Positions 26,595 to 35,195 of a DNA stretch of 64,000 nucleotides are shown one piece after another. The notes under the pieces are model-generated. The model was not told the origin of the DNA. It did not search any database and worked only from the letters and a program-made list of their open reading frames with translations. Each line of letters starts with the position of its first letter. Position 1 is the stretch's first letter. The translations under genes and the position numbers were made by a program. Origin of the DNA: Streptomyces sp. NBC_01669 (GTDB lineage Bacteria > Actinomycetota > Actinomycetes > Streptomycetales > Streptomycetaceae); NCBI RefSeq assembly GCF_026339735.1, contig NZ_JAPEQG010000002.1, positions 868,001-932,000 of the forward strand, written 5' to 3'.

Positions 26595-27824
26595 TGTCCC
26601 GCTCGAAAATACGATTTAGCGGCTGTGGCCTGCACGTTTGCTGATCCTGGCGACAAGGCCTCGACTGGCCTGCGACGATCTGCGGATGTCGCTGTCGGTC
26701 GTCGCCACACTCGTCCGGAATCTGATCACCGTGCCCGCTGCCGTACTGCGCAGCCGTATGGCCAAAGATGCGGAAGTTCTCGCGCTCCGGCATGAAAACG
26801 CGGTGCTGCGCCGGCAGATCGCCCGGGTCTGCTACGAGCCCGCCGACCGGATCTGGCTCGCCGCACTCTCCCGGCTGATCCCGCGCGAACGCCGGCGCCA
26901 GGTCTTCGCGGTCACCCCCACCACACTGCTGGCCTGGCACCGTCAACTCCTCGCCCGCAAGTGGGCGTTCACCCAACGCCGCCGCCCCGGCCGACCCTCC
27001 ACCGCGCCCGCCGTCAAGCAGCTCATTCTGCGCCTGGCCCGCGAGAACAGCACCTGGGGCCACCGCCGGATTCAGGGCGAACTCGCCCGCCTGGGCTACG
27101 CAATCGCCCCGTCCACAGTCTGGGAGATCCTGCATGCCGCCGGCATCGACCCCGCCCCGCAGCGCTCCGGGCCGACCTGGCGCCAGTTCCTCACCGCCCA
27201 GGCCCACGGCATCATCGCCGCCGACTTCCTCCACCTCGACACCGTGTCACTCAAGCGCCTCTACGCCCTGGTCGTCATCGAGCACGGCACCCGGCGCCTC
27301 CACCTCGCCGGCGTCACCGCCCATCCCACCGCGCAATGGACCGTCCAGCAGGCCAGGAACCTCGCCGTGATCCTGGACCGCCGCATCGACTCGCTGCGTT
27401 TCCTCCTCCGGGACCGGGACAGCAAGTACACCCGTGCCTTCGACGCCGTCTTCGAGGCCGACGGCGTGGAGATTCTGCTCAGCCCACCACGGGCACCCAA
27501 AGCGAACGCGATCTGCGAGCGAGTCGTGGGAACCCTCCGCCGCGAGCTCCTCGACCGCATGCTGATCTACAACGAGGCCCACGCCGTGAAAGCGCTGACC
27601 GAGTACATCCAGCACTACAACGGACACCGTCCCCACCAATCCCGCCAGCAGCTACCCCCGGACAGCGACCAACCGTCCAACCCTGCCGCCATCACCGACC
27701 TCCAGGCCCACCGGATCCGGCGACAACCCATCCTCGGAGGATTGATCAACCAGTATCACCGCGCCGCCTGACCAAACGACACCACCGCAGCTCACAGCGC
27801 CGAATCGTATTTTCGAGCGGGACA
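26595..27824 (+). mobile_element. Integrase-type IS (IS3/IS481-like), 1.23 kb
   Basis: The ends are inverted repeats: 26595-26616 and 27803-27824 are identical over 22 bp (TGTCCCGCTCGAAAATACG at the core) and similarity continues a further 10 bp inward. I see no clear target duplication. It contains one intact transposase gene. The left junction cuts an unknown gene and the right junction cuts an IS630 fragment. Confidence 0.75.
26686..27771 (+). CDS. Transposase with integrase core domain, 361 aa
   Basis: The N-terminal part (AKDAEVLALRHENAVLRRQI) precedes an HTH_21-like region (STWGHRRIQGELARLGYAIA). The rve core has the acidic residues in IIAADFLHLDTVSLKRLY (first Asp), LRDRDSKYTRAFDAVFEADG (second Asp) and PKANAICERVVGTLRRELLD (Glu). 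The C-terminus (LGGLINQYHRAA) is the usual ending of this group. It appears intact. Its N-terminal portion is also found in the chimeric pseudogene at 10.9-11.4 kb, so at least two copies once existed here. Confidence 0.88.
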   Translation: MSLSVVATLVRNLITVPAAVLRSRMAKDAEVLALRHENAVLRRQIARVCYEPADRIWLAALSRLIPRERRRQVFAVTPTTLLAWHRQLLARKWAFTQRRRPGRPSTAPAVKQLILRLARENSTWGHRRIQGELARLGYAIAPSTVWEILHAAGIDPAPQRSGPTWRQFLTAQAHGIIAADFLHLDTVSLKRLYALVVIEHGTRRLHLAGVTAHPTAQWTVQQARNLAVILDRRIDSLRFLLRDRDSKYTRAFDAVFEADGVEILLSPPRAPKANAICERVVGTLRRELLDRMLIYNEAHAVKALTEYIQHYNGHRPHQSRQQLPPDSDQPSNPAAITDLQAHRIRRQPILGGLINQYHRAA

Positions 27825-28330
27825 GTGTCCCGGCGGGTGAGCCAGCCGCGGACCCGGTGCGGCTTGAGGTCCAAGTCGGCCAAGATCCGACCGACTTGGG
27901 AGGCAGAGATGGTGACGAAGACAGTGCCGGCGACCTGGGCGGCGATCGTGCGGTGCGACCAGGTCGCTTCCGGGTGCGGGGGCGCACTGGTGGCGGCGGC
28001 CACGATCGCCAACGCCACCTGGGGCCCGTATACCTTGGGCCGGCCCGAGCGGGCGGCGTCCTTCAGCCCGTCCCGGCCCAGAGCGGCGAACCGTCCGCGC
28101 CACTTACGGACCGTGTTCACGCTGACCGCCAGGTCCCGCGCGATGGCCCCATTGCTCAGGCCCTCAGCCGCCGCCAGCACGATCCGCGCCCGGAGCACCG
28201 CCCGCACCTGCGCTTTCAGGGAAACCGCTGTACGGATCAGACGCTCGCGCACCCTCTCGTCCAACTCCACCACGACCGCCTCAACCATCCCGGCCACACC
28301 CTCGCCCGCCCCGACCAAAGTGATGATCAT
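27825..28330 (-). pseudogene. IS630-family transposase, N-terminal fragment
   Basis: Starting at about 28330 the minus strand encodes LVGAGEGVAGMVEAVVVELD, then ARIVLAAAEGLSNGAIARDL and VNTVRKWRGRFAALGRDGLK. This is the HTH region of IS630 transposases, running to PHRVRGWLTRRDT. It stops exactly at the IS end at 27824, so the DDE catalytic half is missing. Confidence 0.75.
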
Positions 28331-28364
28331 GGCGTATGCGGGGGTGACCCAGCAGGATGGACCC

Positions 28365-28697
28365 GTGCCGAAGAATCCGCCCGAGTCCATGCAAGATCAC
28401 CTGCGCCACCGTCTGAACGTCCGCGCCAAGGAACGCTGGCCCCAGCTCGCCCGCGTCCAGGTGCGCTTCCGCTCAGGATTCGCCTACGTGGCGGGGGAAC
28501 TGCCGGGCGAGGAGGAACCGCTGCCGCTATGCCGCCTGCGCTTCACCGGCGTCCTGCACACCTGGGGCTTCGCCCTCTACCTCGCCAGCCGAGGCAAGTA
28601 CGAGGACAACCTCCTGCCCACCGGCCTACCTATCGGCAGCCCCGAAGACTGCATGGACTGTGCCTGCTACCTCTACCTCGGTGACCAGCCGGCCTGA
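28365..28697 (+). CDS. Hypothetical protein, 110 aa (Streptomyces IS-neighbour family)
   Basis: The protein contains RERWPQL-type sequence (AKERWPQLARVQVRFRSGFA) and then CRLRFTGVLHTWGFALYLAS and EDNLLPTGLPIGSPEDCMD. I recognise it only as a widespread small Streptomyces protein often found next to IS630 elements; no function is known. GTG at 28365 is the likely start, with an upstream ATG (28329) possible. It is divergent from the IS630 fragment. The C-terminus has a CACYLYLGDQ end typical of the family. Confidence 0.55.
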   Translation: MPKNPPESMQDHLRHRLNVRAKERWPQLARVQVRFRSGFAYVAGELPGEEEPLPLCRLRFTGVLHTWGFALYLASRGKYEDNLLPTGLPIGSPEDCMDCACYLYLGDQPA

Positions 28698-28701
28698 CCA
28701 A

Positions 28702-28723
28702 CACCCCTTCACGAACTAACGCG
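28702..28723 (+). repeat. 22-bp direct repeat, copy 1
   Basis: It matches 30830-30851 at 21 of 22 bases (CACCCCTYCACGAACTAACG core). The pair brackets the IS-interrupted GNAT gene. Confidence 0.6.
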
Positions 28724-29161
28724 AAGGAGGACTACCGCGCATCGAAGGCAACCCATGTGTTCCCCGGCAGCTCGGGCTTCCCAGGCACCGGTCGCCGCTC
28801 CTCGGTCCAGGCCTCGCCCGCGACTTCGGAAGCGACGTGACGCCAGAAGCGTGCCGCGCCCGCGTTCTCCTCCTGAAAAGCGATCTCCCATCGGCCAGGG
28901 TGCGCGGCCAGGACGGCCTGCACCGCTCGCAACCCGAGGCCCGACCGGCGTGCCCCACGCACCACGAAGAAGCTGTTCAGCACGCGCGCATCGCTGTCCA
29001 GCGCGCGTACGAACGCAAAGCCGACCGGCCGGTCACCAGACCATACGAGATAAGCCGACCAGGTGGGATCGCCGATCGCCGACTCTAGCCACTCGCGGCG
29101 GTATGTTCCGTCCGGGTTCGGCAGGACGCCCCAGAACTCCGACAGGTCGTGCAGGAAAAGC

Positions 29162-30577
29162 GGCTCTCCTGTCGCTTCCGTGGGTCGTTGACCAGGGCTG
29201 ATACGCAGAACACGCCGTACCCGGGGTACGTTTCGACTGCTGAAGGTACGAAACGAATAAACCTGGATACGGCGTGCAAAGTAAGAGGATATGGGTTCGG
29301 TTGCTCGGTGTCGAAAAGACGCTGATCGAGCAGGTCGAGGCCGAGGAGGCAGACCCCGAGGGCGGTGTCGGTGGTGAGCTGGTGATCGTGGCGCATGTCC
29401 GACCGGCGAAGGGCCACAGGGAGCGGTGCGGGATCTGTCGGCGCAAGGTGGCGAAGTACGACGCTGGTGAGGGACGCCGCCGCTGGCGGGCCCTGGACCT
29501 GGGCGTCATCCAGGCATTCCTCGAGGCCGACGCGCCCCGGGTCTCCTGCCCCGAGCACGGCATAGTGGTCGCCTCGGTTCCCTGGGCGAGGCACGGCGCC
29601 GGACATACCCTGGCGTTCGACGCGCAGGTGGCCTGGCTGGCGACCTGCTGTTCCAAGACGTCCGTCACCCAGCTCATGCGGACCGGTTGGCGCACGGTGG
29701 GCAACATCGTCGCCCGGGTCTGGGCGGACGTCGAGAAGTCGGTGGACCTGTTCGCCGGGCTACGACGGATCGGTATTGACGAGATCAGCTACAAGAAGCG
29801 CCACAAGTACCTGACCGTCGTGGTGGATCACGACTCCGGGCGTCTGGTCTGGGCTGAGGCCGGCCGGGACAAGGCCACCCTGCGTAAGTTCTTCGACGCC
29901 CTGGGGAACGAGCGCGCCGCGAAGCTCACCCACGTGTCCGCGGATGCGGCCGACTGGATCTCCACGGTGGTCGCCGAGCGCTGCCCGCAGGCGGTACGGG
30001 TGATGGACCCGTTTCACGTCGTTCAGTGGACCACCGACGCCCTGGACGTCGTGCGCCGTCAGGTGTGGAACGCCGAGCGCGGAGGCAAGGGCAGATCCAC
30101 CCGAGGCTCGAAGTCCCTGAAGAAGGCCCGCTTCGCGCTGTGGAAGAACCCCGAGGACCTCACGGCCGGGCAGCGGGCCCAACTGCTCTTCATCGCCAAG
30201 GCTCACCCGCAGCTCCACCGGGCGTACTTGCTCAAGGAAGGTCTGCGCACCGCCCTCAAACAGGGCCCCGACACCACCGAGGCGCTGTGGGACTGGGTGC
30301 TCTGGGCCCGCCGCTCACGAATAGCCGCCTTCGTCGAGCTGCAGCGCAGCATCGTCAGACACTTCGACGCCATCACCGCCGCCGCCGAGCACGGGCTGAG
30401 CAACGGCCTGGTCGAGTCCATGAACACCAAAATCCGACTGATCACCCGCATCGCCTTCGGCTTCAAGGACCCCAAGTCCCTCATCGCCCTCGCGATGCTC
30501 AGCCTCGGCGGCCACCGACCCCAGCTACCAGGCCGTCAACTCACGAACTGACCACCCACGGAAGCGACAGGAGAGCC
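29162..30577 (+). mobile_element. Complete ISL3-family IS (1416 bp) with 8-bp target duplication
   Basis: Perfect 24-bp terminal inverted repeats, GGCTCTCCTGTCGCTTCC followed by GTGGGT, occupy 29162-29185 and 30554-30577. The target duplication GGAAAAGC is at 29154-29161 and 30578-30585. The 8-bp duplication is normal for ISL3. The perfect ends and duplication indicate a young insertion. Confidence 0.93.
29274..30551 (+). CDS. ISL3-family transposase, 425 aa
   Basis: The N-terminal Cys pattern (RCGICRRKVAKYDAGEGRRR, then SCPEHG) forms the zinc finger. The DDE domain begins RRIGIDEISYKKRHKYLTVV (first Asp), continues SADAADWISTVVAERCPQAV and VMDPFHVVQWTTDALD (second Asp), and ends with GLVESMNTKIRLITRIAFGF (Glu). 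GTG is the start. It differs clearly from the ISL3 protein at 1.8 kb (shorter, different ends), so two ISL3 subgroups are present. It looks intact and lies inside a GNAT gene. Confidence 0.92.
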   Translation: MQSKRIWVRLLGVEKTLIEQVEAEEADPEGGVGGELVIVAHVRPAKGHRERCGICRRKVAKYDAGEGRRRWRALDLGVIQAFLEADAPRVSCPEHGIVVASVPWARHGAGHTLAFDAQVAWLATCCSKTSVTQLMRTGWRTVGNIVARVWADVEKSVDLFAGLRRIGIDEISYKKRHKYLTVVVDHDSGRLVWAEAGRDKATLRKFFDALGNERAAKLTHVSADAADWISTVVAERCPQAVRVMDPFHVVQWTTDALDVVRRQVWNAERGGKGRSTRGSKSLKKARFALWKNPEDLTAGQRAQLLFIAKAHPQLHRAYLLKEGLRTALKQGPDTTEALWDWVLWARRSRIAAFVELQRSIVRHFDAITAAAEHGLSNGLVESMNTKIRLITRIAFGFKDPKSLIALAMLSLGGHRPQLPGRQLTN

Positions 30578-30650
30578 GGAAAAGCGGCCAGAGTCGTTCC
30601 AGGACGTCGCGGTCCTCGGCGCCCGCTCTGCGGACAACAAAGTCTGCCAT

Positions 30651-30862
30651 CTGATCCTCCTCGAGAACGCGAGAAGCCTTCCGGCAGACCGGAAGGCTTC
30701 GAACTATCGAGCGGACCTTATCGTGTCTACGACCTGGACACACAGCTCGCAGATCCAGGCCGCGCGGACGGTGTCTGCGTCGGCACCGTCACGTTCAGCC
30801 GACTTAGCGGACGCACGGAGGTTCACCTGCACCCCTCCACGAACTAACGCGGCACAGCACTA
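30651..30862. other. Upstream region of the GNAT gene with a strong hairpin
   Basis: An 11-bp perfect stem with a CAGA loop (30674-30699, AAGCCTTCCGG/CCGGAAGGCTT) stands 24 bp before the GNAT start. It could be a terminator or attenuator. A plus-strand peptide ending TFSRLSGRTEVHLHPSTN (stop 30845-30847) may be the tail of a lost gene. Confidence 0.45.
30830..30851 (+). repeat. 22-bp direct repeat, copy 2
   Basis: Partner of 28702-28723 with one mismatch. It lies 9 bp from the TA target site of the IS630 element. Confidence 0.6.
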
Positions 30863-32282
30863 GTGTCCTGCACCACAAATGCCGACTCTAAGTATGTAGA
30901 GTGTTTACATGTCGCCTTCTGGTCCGCGTGCTGTGGAGATTGTTCTGTCCGGTGAGGAGCGCGCCGAGTTGTCTCGGTGGGCTGCCGGGGCGGTGTCGTC
31001 CAAGCTGGCGGAGCGGGCGCGGATCATTCTGGTCTGCGCGGAGGGTGCGTCAAATGCGGCCGTGGCGGCGGAGTTCGAGGTGACGTCGGCGACGGTGGCG
31101 AAGTGGCGTGGCCGGTTCGCGGTCCGGCGGCTGGCCGGTCTTACGGACGAGCCGCGGGCCGGGCGGCCCAAGGCCGGACTCGTGCTCACCGGGGCCGAGC
31201 GGGCGGAGCTGACCCGGTGGGCTCGGCGGGCGAAGACGGCCCAGTTCCTCGCGCTGCGGGCGAAGATCGTGCTGCGCTGCGCGGAGGGCGGGACGAACAA
31301 GCAGGTGGCGGCCGAACTCGGTATCGCCCAGGCGACAGTGAACCGCTGGCGTGCCCGGTTCGTCGAGGACCGGCTCGACGGGCTGGTTGATGAGCCGCGT
31401 CCGGGCCGGCCGCCGTCGGTCTTGCTCGACCGGGTCGAGGACATCGTGGTGGCGACCCTGGAATCCACACCGAAGAACGACACCCACTGGTCGCGTGCGT
31501 CGATGGCCGAGCACAGCGGTCTGTCGAAGTCCACCATCGGGCGGATCTGGAAGAAGTTCGACCTCAAGCCGCATCTGCAGGACTCCTTCAAGCTGTCCAC
31601 CGACCCGCAGTTCGTGGAGAAGGTTGTCGATGTCGTCGGGCTGTACCACAACCCGCCCGAGCGGGCCGTGGTGCTCTGCGTGGACGAGAAGTCGCAGGTA
31701 CAGGCACTGGACCGGTCCCAGCCCGTCCTGCCGATGATGCCGGGCATGCCCGAGCGCCGCACCCACGACTACCTGCGGCATGGCATTACCAGCCTGTTCG
31801 CCGCGTTCAATATCACCGACGGAACCGTCATCAGCGCCCTGCACCGGCGCCACCGAGCCACCGAGTTCAAGAAGTTCCTGATCACGATAGACAAAGCCGT
31901 GCCCGCGGAGCTCGATGTGCACCTGGTCTGTGACAACTACGCCACCCACAAGACCGACGAGATCCGCAAGTGGTTGGCCCGGCACCCCCGCTTCCACGTC
32001 CACTTCACCCCGACCGGCTCCTCATGGATGAACCAGGTAGAGCGTTGGTTCGGCCTGCTGACGGACAAACTCATCCGCCGCGGCGTCCACACCTCCATCC
32101 AGGCACTGGAGCGCGACATCCGCGCCTGGATCCAGACCTGGAACGAGAACCCCAAACCCTTCACCTGGACCAAGAGTGCCGACGAGATCCTCAACTCCCT
32201 CGCCGACTACCTGGAAAAGATCAACCCGACAGCCAAGAAATCACGACACTAATTTAGAGTCATCATTTGCGGCGTAGGACAC
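30863..32282 (+). mobile_element. Complete IS630-family IS (1420 bp) at a TA site
   Basis: The ends are imperfect inverted repeats of about 30 bp beginning GTGTCCT and containing CAAATG and GACTCTAA. The element is flanked on both sides by TA (30861-30862 and 32283-32284), the normal IS630/Tc1-mariner target duplication. It is apparently intact. Confidence 0.85.
30909..32252 (+). CDS. IS630-family transposase with duplicated HTH module, 447 aa
   Basis: Two homologous HTH modules are arranged in tandem: residues about 9-85 (LSGEERAELSRWAAGAVSSK, TVAKWRGRFAVRRLAGLTDE) and about 90-165 (LTGAERAELTRWARRAKTAQ, TVNRWRARFVEDRLDGLVDE). The DDE domain follows with AVVLCVDEKSQVQALDRSQP (first Asp), HLVCDNYATHK (second Asp) and SSWMNQVERWFGLLTDKLIR (Glu). 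Usual IS630 proteins of Streptomyces have one module and about 360 aa. The extra 80 residues therefore look like an internal duplication. The reading frame is intact. Confidence 0.92.
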   Translation: MSPSGPRAVEIVLSGEERAELSRWAAGAVSSKLAERARIILVCAEGASNAAVAAEFEVTSATVAKWRGRFAVRRLAGLTDEPRAGRPKAGLVLTGAERAELTRWARRAKTAQFLALRAKIVLRCAEGGTNKQVAAELGIAQATVNRWRARFVEDRLDGLVDEPRPGRPPSVLLDRVEDIVVATLESTPKNDTHWSRASMAEHSGLSKSTIGRIWKKFDLKPHLQDSFKLSTDPQFVEKVVDVVGLYHNPPERAVVLCVDEKSQVQALDRSQPVLPMMPGMPERRTHDYLRHGITSLFAAFNITDGTVISALHRRHRATEFKKFLITIDKAVPAELDVHLVCDNYATHKTDEIRKWLARHPRFHVHFTPTGSSWMNQVERWFGLLTDKLIRRGVHTSIQALERDIRAWIQTWNENPKPFTWTKSADEILNSLADYLEKINPTAKKSRH

Positions 32283-32285
32283 TAG

Positions 32286-32412
32286 AGATCTTCGGGGGCG
32301 GCGGTGATATAGGAGGCCGTGACTTCGGCTTCCGCCTGGTGGTCGCTGACGATGCAGTCGGCCCAACCACGTCCGGACAGGACCCAGGCGAGTCGCAGGT
32401 GGGCCATCCTCG
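32286..32412 (-). pseudogene. Fragment of a hypothetical Streptomyces protein
   Basis: The minus strand reads RMAHLRLAWVLSGRGWADCI and then VSDHQAEAEVTASYITAAPE. I recall this as part of a common Streptomyces hypothetical protein; both ends are missing here. It is bounded by the MITE-like repeat on one side and the IS630 target site on the other. Confidence 0.4.
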
Positions 32413-32413
32413 T

Positions 32414-32637
32414 TGGGTGCAGATCTTTTGAGGGTCTGGCCCACCTGCGGTTTTGTACGGATCGAGTCCATCGTCCCACGGAGCCCATCGCGGCCGACCT
32501 GCCCGTCTGTCTCTCACAGCACTCGTTGGTCCGCGTCGGCACCGTACGGCCGGGCGTAACTAACACGGCGTAGCCGTGCTGGATCACGAACCCGCAGGCC
32601 ACGCTCGTGCCAGACACCCTCAAAAGATCTGCACCCA
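32414..32637. mobile_element. 224-bp MITE-like element with 22-bp inverted repeats
   Basis: Perfect 22-bp inverted repeats lie at 32414-32435 and 32616-32637 (core GGGTGCAGATCTTTTGAGGG), with no full gene between them. Similarity continues inward after a 2-bp gap. It interrupts the 3' end of the MobF relaxase reading frame. I see no target duplication. It could be a non-autonomous IS derivative or the two ends of a deleted IS. Confidence 0.65.
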
Positions 32638-33715
32638 TCGCCGAACGCCTCCAGCCGTCGCGCAGTTCGGACAGCGACCGCGCCACCGTGCGCTTCGGCG
32701 GGCGCGTCTGGTCGCCAGCCTGCCAGTCCAGCGCGTAGGCGGCCAGTTCCTCCGGCGGGTGGCCCTGCGTCTCTTCGTAGTCGGCCACCAGGACGGGCAG
32801 CGCGTCCGCGATCTGCTGACGGCGGGTCGACTGCCAGCCGATCAGCCGCTGGTCGATCCCGGCGATCTCCATGACTGGCCTCCTGCCGGGCGTCACCTCG
32901 CGCGGCTCCCACGCCCACCCAAGCCGGGCGGACACCTCCTCCATGAAGTACAGGATGTAGAGGGTGCCGGCCGCGACGATGTGCTCCAGCATCGAGTCCG
33001 CCGACAGGTTCCCCCACGTCCCCTTGTCGTCCGGCCGCCGGGCGCGGATCGACACCACCGCATGATCGTGGAGCAGTGGATTCCCGGCTCTGGACTCGTA
33101 GTGCCGGAACACCGCGACGATCAGCCCGTCCTTCACCGGAGCGCGGTGCTTGCCGCCGCTCCCCCAGCGGATCTCCGCGACCGACTCCTCAAACCACGCC
33201 AGCGTCTTGTCCCGGGCGATGTCCTGGCACAGCTCCAGCACCATGCGGTGCTCGTCATCCAGCAGCGCCCACGCGGCCTGTGCCGTCGACGGCGTCCGGA
33301 ACACCAGATCCATGGCCAGCCAGGGCGACCGTTCCTTCGCCTTCTCGGTCTTCTTCGACTTGTTGTGCTCGATGGGCCTGCCCAGCACCGTCGCCCGCCG
33401 CGCCTTCACCGGATCGTCCCCGTCCTCCAGGCGCTCGCGCTCGATCCGGTCGGCGTCCGGGTGCCGGCCTTCCCCCAGGAGCAGTTCGGCCTGCCGCTCG
33501 GTCACCACCTCTCCGGCCGCGAGGCCGACCGCGGCCAGGCCCCGGCCTGTCCAGAACCCGGGCGGGACACCGGCTTCGTCTTGGGCGGCGCGCAGTGGCG
33601 TGCCCGCAGGGCGCTGGCCGTCGCCGACCATCACGCCGTTGCAGTAGTACGGCCACCCTCCCGATACGCCCCCCGTGGCCCGGCTTACGCCCGTTCCCGG
33701 CCGTAGCCACACCAT
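32638..33715 (-). pseudogene. MobF-type conjugative relaxase, C-terminally truncated
   Basis: The frame from ATG 33715 covers about 359 codons of a TrwC/TraI-like relaxase domain. It has GGVSGGWPYYCNGVMVGDGQ near the start, then RPIEHNKSKKTEKAKERSPW and DLVFRTPSTAQAAWALLDDE. The metal-binding His triad region is ESRAGNPLLHDHAVVSIRAR. Residues of the helicase half, normally a further 700 or more, are missing because the MITE-like element follows. It indicates past conjugative plasmid or ICE DNA in this arm. Confidence 0.7.
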
Positions 33716-33797
33716 CGGCTCCTGCAGCTGACGCACACGCGAAGGTCGCGCGGGCGAAGGTTGTTGGAGGAGAGACCCGGAGAAGCAGCAGGTGGGG

Positions 33798-34772
33798 TCA
33801 GTCCCAGACCAGGTTGAGGGAGCGTTCGAAGTTGGCGTATCCGGCTCGGGCGAAGGCTTTTGCCATGGGGACGTTGCCGAGGTCCGTCGATGCCCTGATC
33901 CGGTCGACGCCCTCGGCGGCCAGGATACGGGTGCCCTCGGCGAGGATTTCGTCGATGTAGCCGTTGCCGCGGTGTGCGGGCAGGACACCGATGTACGCGA
34001 TGATCGGGTGGTAGCTGTTGCGGGCCGGGATCACGAAGCCCACCGGGCCGCTACCGTCGGGCAGTTCGGCGATGCGCCACCATTCATGCGGGCTCTTGAA
34101 TCCGGCGAACTCCCCGTCGTAGTGCCGTTCGGCGGCCTCGCGGGGGCTCAGTCCGGATGCCAGGTCCGCCTGGCCGTGGGCGTCGAGGGTGCCTTCCATG
34201 ACCGGGGTCATCAGGGCGAGGAGGTCCTCGCGGCCGACCACCGGGCGGAAGACGAGACGCTCCTTGGGTTCCGGGAGTGGGGACAAGGGGGTCCACTGCA
34301 GCCGCAGCCGCTCGACTAGCAGCCGTGCGCCGGTGCTCTCCAGCACGCGCGTGCGGGATTCGACCACCTCGCGGGCTGCGGGGTCCTCATGCCAGTTTGG
34401 CGGGACGAAGCGGCCGTACTCCGGCAGCTGGGCACCCGCCGGGAAGACGGTCGCCGTCGCTGTCTTGAACAGTCGCTGGCCGATCTCGTCGCGGTCGGCT
34501 TTGGGCAGCGTGTCGTCGATGTCGAAGAAGTCGAACTGCAGCGGGATGTCACCGCCTGGGGTCGCCCACCAGGCGAGCCGGGCGAGGAGGCGGTCGCCGT
34601 CCAGGGCCACCCAGGTCCACTCAGGGCGGCGGCATCCGTTTGCGAAGTCGTCGGTCAGCTCGTGGTCTAGGACGTAGCGGAGCCGGCAGAAGAGTTCGAT
34701 CTCCTCGGGGCCGGTCAGAGGTCGGTAGCTCACCGATGTCGGTATCAAGTCAACTCCTGTGAAGGGATACAA
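33798..34772 (-). CDS. GNAT family N-acetyltransferase, 324 aa
   Basis: The C-terminal GNAT domain has YIGVLPAHRGNGYIDEILAE (acetyl-CoA loop HRGNG) and IRASTDLGNVPMAKAFARAG, with GPVGFVIPARNSYHPIIAYI just before. The N-terminal half (RYVLDHELTDDFANGCRRPE, LARLAWWATPGGD) is a second, degenerate GNAT-like domain, so this is a double-domain protein of the mycothiol synthase/Eis-like size class. It lies 75 bp downstream of the YciI-like gene on the same strand, so it may be the last gene of the vat-vgb operon. The substrate is unknown. Confidence 0.82.
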   Translation of the reverse strand: MYPFTGVDLIPTSVSYRPLTGPEEIELFCRLRYVLDHELTDDFANGCRRPEWTWVALDGDRLLARLAWWATPGGDIPLQFDFFDIDDTLPKADRDEIGQRLFKTATATVFPAGAQLPEYGRFVPPNWHEDPAAREVVESRTRVLESTGARLLVERLRLQWTPLSPLPEPKERLVFRPVVGREDLLALMTPVMEGTLDAHGQADLASGLSPREAAERHYDGEFAGFKSPHEWWRIAELPDGSGPVGFVIPARNSYHPIIAYIGVLPAHRGNGYIDEILAEGTRILAAEGVDRIRASTDLGNVPMAKAFARAGYANFERSLNLVWD

Positions 34773-34847
34773 CGCTTGGGACCCATCCGGCGTGCTGGTC
34801 AGGCACGCCGGGTGTCCGGGCAGAGGGCGGCGAGGGCCACCTGCTGC

Positions 34848-35195
34848 TCAGGCCGATTCGAGGACGGGGCGGATTTCGAGCGCCTCCGGGGTGGGGAAGC
34901 CGCGGGCCAGCTCGATGGCCTCGGCGTGGTCGGCCACCTCCAGGACGAACCAGCCGCCGAGGGTCTCCTCGCCGCTGTGTACGGGTCCCTCGGTCACGGC
35001 CACGGACCCGTCCGCCGTTTTGCGCACGGTGACGGGGCCCTGGTGCTCGGTGTCAAGGGCGTCGCCGCCCGCCAGTTTGCCCGCTGCCGCGAGCTCGCCG
35101 ATCCACGTCTCGTACGCATTGCGGTAGGCGTCGCGGTCGGCCTGGATCCGGGCGCGTGACGCGTGCGTCTCGAAGATCACGAGTGCGTATTTCAT
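34848..35195 (-). CDS. YciI/YCII-related protein, 115 aa
   Basis: The start is fixed at ATG 35195, whose ATGA overlaps the stop codon of the Vgb gene. The fold is ferredoxin-like with the DGPF-type signature TADGSVAVTEGPVHSGEETL followed by GGWFVLEVADHAEAIELAR. YCII proteins are small putative enzymes or dimeric binding proteins; many Streptomyces members are annotated only as YciI-like. Coupling to vat and vgb is structural evidence for co-expression, but no role in streptogramin resistance is known. Confidence 0.8.
   Translation of the reverse strand: MKYALVIFETHASRARIQADRDAYRNAYETWIGELAAAGKLAGGDALDTEHQGPVTVRKTADGSVAVTEGPVHSGEETLGGWFVLEVADHAEAIELARGFPTPEALEIRPVLESA

Larger units (their letters stand above)
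28732..30650 (-). pseudogene. GNAT acetyltransferase interrupted by ISL3
   Basis: The 5' part (30650-30578; ADFVVRRAGAEDRDVLERLW) and the 3' part (29153-28732; GDRPVGFAFVRALDSDARVL, then GARRSGLGLRAVQAVLA with the acetyl-CoA loop RxxGLG) are separated by an ISL3 insertion. Removing the IS and one 8-bp duplication leaves 495 bp, exactly 165 codons in frame, giving a 164-aa N-acetyltransferase. The ATG at 30650 has the ribosome-binding site GAGGAGG. The gene was therefore functional until a recent insertion. Confidence 0.9.

Noticed and set aside
30674..30699. Hairpin before the GNAT gene as a riboswitch
   Set aside because: It is one simple stem without a conserved aptamer-like core; a terminator or attenuator is the more modest reading.
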